A DNA stretch of 46,413 nt from Haloferula luteola (lineage in GTDB: Bacteria; Verrucomicrobiota; Verrucomicrobiia; Verrucomicrobiales; Akkermansiaceae), in NCBI RefSeq assembly GCF_014201715.1, contig NZ_JACHFD010000006.1, positions 1-46,413 of the forward strand, in the 5' to 3' direction. Of this stretch, positions 44,137 through 46,413 are shown one piece after another. The notes beneath the pieces were generated by a model. It was not told the DNA's origin. It made no database searches and worked only from the letters and a program-made list of their open reading frames with translations. Numbering within the stretch: position 1 is the first letter of the stretch; every line of letters starts with the position of its first letter. The position numbers and the translations under genes were made by a program.

Positions 44137-45930
44137 TCATGCGCGGGTGGAAGCTTCTGAAAGCCTTTTCAATCCCTCATGCAAAACCTCTCGCCATTCT
44201 TCCAGCGAGCCGGCGCTTGCGACCTCGCCCGAATACTCCATCCGATCTCCTGTCCGCCAAAGCTCCAGGCATCGTTCCTCAACTCGGCCCTCCAAATCCG
44301 TCAAAGTCAGCGACTCCGGGCGTACCTCTCGGAATTCGGCAAGGCGACACTGCAACGCCTCTCTCGCCGCACGGAAGAATCCCGGAACATCCCCCCGTCT
44401 CACCGCCTCTTCGGCAGCCGCCAACGCCGATGCTTCGGCAGCTCGCACGGCGAGCCATGCCAAACGCCGAGGGTCGACCTCGCGCTGCTTCCATATTCCC
44501 CACCCCAACAGCGCCAAGGCCAAACTTCCGCAACCCACCACCGTCGTCGTCACCCTCTCCACAGGCCATGGCTCATAGCGACCTACCCGGCCCAAGGTCT
44601 CACGAACGGGAGCCAACTCCGGACCATCTGGAAGCGGAGGGCGCTCGTTTCCCCCATCCTTTTGCTCGCCTTCGTCGAGAATCACCGTTCCCGTAATCGC
44701 CACCTTCTGGCCATCGGATTCGAGAACCTGATAGGCCCCAAGGTCGGGATCAAAGTACGTCAATCCCAGTCGAACGTCCTTCGCTCCCGGCCGCATTGGA
44801 ACCACATTGAAGGAAAACTCCTTGGTCCCTTCGAACGATGCTGCATCTCCCGGTGAAAAATCCTCCTGCCCCTCATACGTCTTCCATTCATCGGCGGGAA
44901 GGGGCTCGGGTTGCTTGAGCAGCGTAAAATTCCCAGACCCCTTGATCCTCGCCCGAACCCTTGTGGGCTCCCCGGTCTCCATCGTTTCAGGAATCTGGAC
45001 CGACTCAAATTCGAAGGTTCCGATCGCTCCCGAAAAATTTTCTGGCCGACCTTCCTTTGGTAGTTCCAACACTTCCAACTCCGGCGGTTCGGGCGTTTTC
45101 AGCGTCACGTCTTTCTGAACCATGGGCGTGAAAAGATCGTCAAATGGAGAGCGACCAAAAAACGGATCTTCGAAACCAGGGAGACCCTTTTGGGCCGAGC
45201 GGTCGGGAACTGCGACCGTACAATCGAGCGACAACCCAGCAGGATAGGTTCCCGCCTTCGTTGCCGACAATCCCGCATACCACGTCAGAACGCGGTAGTC
45301 TTTGCCTTCCAGATTCTTGATCTCCTGCCGCGGTTGCTCACTCAGATTCTGCAGAGTGAATGCGCCCCCCTCGGGTCGTGGTTGCCCCCCCAACGAAACG
45401 CGCACCCCCACCGGAAAATACGCCTGAATCCTTACCGGAGCGATCTCTCCAGGATACACATGCTTGCGATCCTTCTCCACCATTTGGAAGGTCAGATGCC
45501 CAAAATCCGATTCCTCTCCCGGCACCTTTTCTTCATCTCCCATCCCTCCCGGCTCACCCGATGACGACGGCCGCACCTTCAAATGCAGACGGTCCGTCTG
45601 AAAAACCTTCCCTCCCACTCTGACCGGAAACGAAGGGATATCATACTCTCCCGGGACGTGAGCCCCTACGATGTAAGAGTAGACCATCGCACGACTCACC
45701 GTACCATTCACAATCTGCATGGTTTGTGAACGACCCCGAGGATTCACCACCAGATCCTTCACTTCAGGAATCTGAGGAGCCTGATCCGCATCTCCACCTT
45801 CGATGCGAAGGGTGAGCATCGCACCGTGGCCAGCCTCGACCACATCCGTCGAAAGCTCGGTGGTGACTTCGGCACCTTGCAATGCCAGCCACCCGAAAAG
45901 CCAAAACAGCAAAACTCCACGCATCGTCAT
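44137..45930 (-). CDS. batD: BatD-like oxygen-tolerance protein
   Basis: About 597 residues. A signal peptide (GVLLFWLFGWLALQGAE) leads into beta-sandwich repeats of the BatD family (TELSTDVVEAGHGAMLTLRI, VVNPRGRSQTMQIVNGTVSR, EYDIPSFPVRVGGKVF and TLKTPEPPELEVLELPKEGR). A membrane helix follows near 455-475 (VTTTVVGCGSLALALLGWGI), with a cytoplasmic tail. BatD is a membrane protein of the Bat complex linked to aerotolerance and virulence in Bacteroides; its biochemical role is unsettled. The ATG at 45930 overlaps the batC stop by one base; an ATG at 45924 is possible. Confidence 0.82.
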   Translation of the reverse strand: MTMRGVLLFWLFGWLALQGAEVTTELSTDVVEAGHGAMLTLRIEGGDADQAPQIPEVKDLVVNPRGRSQTMQIVNGTVSRAMVYSYIVGAHVPGEYDIPSFPVRVGGKVFQTDRLHLKVRPSSSGEPGGMGDEEKVPGEESDFGHLTFQMVEKDRKHVYPGEIAPVRIQAYFPVGVRVSLGGQPRPEGGAFTLQNLSEQPRQEIKNLEGKDYRVLTWYAGLSATKAGTYPAGLSLDCTVAVPDRSAQKGLPGFEDPFFGRSPFDDLFTPMVQKDVTLKTPEPPELEVLELPKEGRPENFSGAIGTFEFESVQIPETMETGEPTRVRARIKGSGNFTLLKQPEPLPADEWKTYEGQEDFSPGDAASFEGTKEFSFNVVPMRPGAKDVRLGLTYFDPDLGAYQVLESDGQKVAITGTVILDEGEQKDGGNERPPLPDGPELAPVRETLGRVGRYEPWPVERVTTTVVGCGSLALALLGWGIWKQREVDPRRLAWLAVRAAEASALAAAEEAVRRGDVPGFFRAAREALQCRLAEFREVRPESLTLTDLEGRVEERCLELWRTGDRMEYSGEVASAGSLEEWREVLHEGLKRLSEASTRA

Positions 45931-46413
45931 CACCAAGTCTTTCGATTCCTTCCCCGCCGCTCGCGGTTCTGATCGGAGAGCGGCACCGGGATCACCACCC
46001 GTTCATCGTTCCCCAAACTCTCCAAGAGACGCAAAGCTTCCTCCCGCGACATCTCACCCTTCTTCCGCTCATCACCCACCGATACCTCAGGGGTTTTTGT
46101 TCCTTGCGCTTCCTTGGCGTCTCCAGCTTCACCTCCAGAAGGCGCCGACTCCTCCGGACGCTGCCTTTCCTCCTGCCCTTTCATCCCCTCCTCCTTGGGG
46201 TTATCTTCGGAGTTCTTCGGCTCCTCTTTTTGAGAATCTTCAGCATCCTCCCCCTTACCCTCGTTCTTCTTCGACTCCTCCTGAGGATTCCCCTTCGAGT
46301 CCTGTTGTGAGTCCTGTTGTGAGTCCTGTTGTGAGTCCTGTTGTGAGTCCTGCTTCTGATCCTGCTTCTGATCCTGTTGCTGATCCTGTTGCTGATCCTG
46401 CTTCTGGTCCTGC
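45930..46413 (-). CDS. batC: BatC-like protein, C-terminal part (5' end outside window)
   Basis: The last 160 residues of a larger protein. Nearly all is low-complexity: QDQ and QDS repeats near the window edge, then an acidic Lys/Glu/Asn-rich stretch. The final MSREEALRLLESLGNDERVV and the ending RKTW resemble the conserved tail of BatC TPR proteins, which often have such Gln/Asp/Lys/Glu-rich linkers. Immediately downstream are batD and batE, which supports the call. The TPR or von Willebrand domain expected upstream is not visible here. Confidence 0.65.
   Translation of the reverse strand, partial: QDQKQDQQQDQQQDQKQDQKQDSQQDSQQDSQQDSQQDSKGNPQEESKKNEGKGEDAEDSQKEEPKNSEDNPKEEGMKGQEERQRPEESAPSGGEAGDAKEAQGTKTPEVSVGDERKKGEMSREEALRLLESLGNDERVVIPVPLSDQNRERRGRNRKTW
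46297..46413. repeat. 12-bp tandem repeat in the batC coding region
   Basis: About ten imperfect direct copies of a 12-bp unit run from 46297 to the end of the window and likely beyond. The first four copies are GAGTCCTGTTGT, later ones TGATCCTGTTGC and TGATCCTGCTTC. On the minus strand they encode QQDS and QDQQ/QDQK repeats. The unit length is a multiple of three, so copy-number change keeps the frame. The identical copies suggest recent slippage. Confidence 0.85.

Noticed and set aside
46297..46413. Short tandem repeats considered as CRISPR
   Set aside because: There are no spacers, the unit is 12 bp, and it encodes an in-frame QQDS/QDQ repeat.

Overview
The window reads as chromosomal DNA of a free-living, polysaccharide-degrading member of the Verrucomicrobiota. 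This assignment is an inference. It rests on very large secreted proteins built from lamin-tail, CotH-kinase, LamG, discoidin and thrombospondin-3-like modules, on a PA14-type membrane protein, on many start codons without a Shine-Dalgarno sequence, and on sugar-degrading enzymes scattered as single genes rather than in SusCD loci. No rRNA, tRNA, CRISPR array, phage or insertion sequence was recognised.

Layout. 1-3405: end of a rhomboid-like gene, an Mpv17-like membrane protein and the cytochrome bd oxidase genes cydAB. 3497-12494: a 1919-residue CotH-kinase/lamin-tail protein, diverging from a pectin-related pair (DUF4861 protein and GH28 enzyme). 12508-14849: a PA14-like membrane protein and an AhbA-AhbB type siroheme decarboxylase fusion. 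15020-20272: a second giant CotH/lamin-tail protein with a beta-helix. 20286-26108: on the minus strand, a radical SAM protein, a GH76 mannanase and a BNR_4 candidate polysaccharide lyase. 26109-26830: a 0.7 kb gap with nothing recognisable. 26831-29577: a GH43-like enzyme, a ThuA-like protein and an APH-fold phosphotransferase. 29693-34627: housekeeping genes pepP, nadK, an Ldh_2 dehydrogenase and ribBA, with two clear intrinsic terminators. 34814-37476: a two-component system whose sensor carries discoidin-like domains. 37483-43384: DUF255 thioredoxin-fold protein, GH16 enzyme, cysteine desulfurase and an iron-sulfur photolyase. 43386-46413: the end of a Bat (aerotolerance) operon, batC-batD-batE.

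How the genes work together. The secreted enzymes point to attack on pectin (GH28, DUF4861), alpha-mannan (GH76), arabinose-containing glycans (GH43-like), beta-glucan (GH16) and possibly an ulvan- or rhamnogalacturonan-like polymer (BNR_4). The Ldh_2 gene has a perfect 15-bp palindrome of the GntR/FadR type just before its start. The discoidin sensor kinase could sense glycans outside the cytoplasm. CydAB, the siroheme decarboxylase fusion and the Bat genes suggest life with changing oxygen.

The most interesting unexplained structure is a C-terminal module shared by the three giant secreted proteins. It has a Y-x-V/L-x-x-S-x-D/N-L...W core and an R-x-F/Y-x-R ending, and may be a surface-targeting signal. 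The pairing of two CotH-kinase giants with glycan enzymes, and the radical SAM gene placed directly before GH76, are the other main leads.
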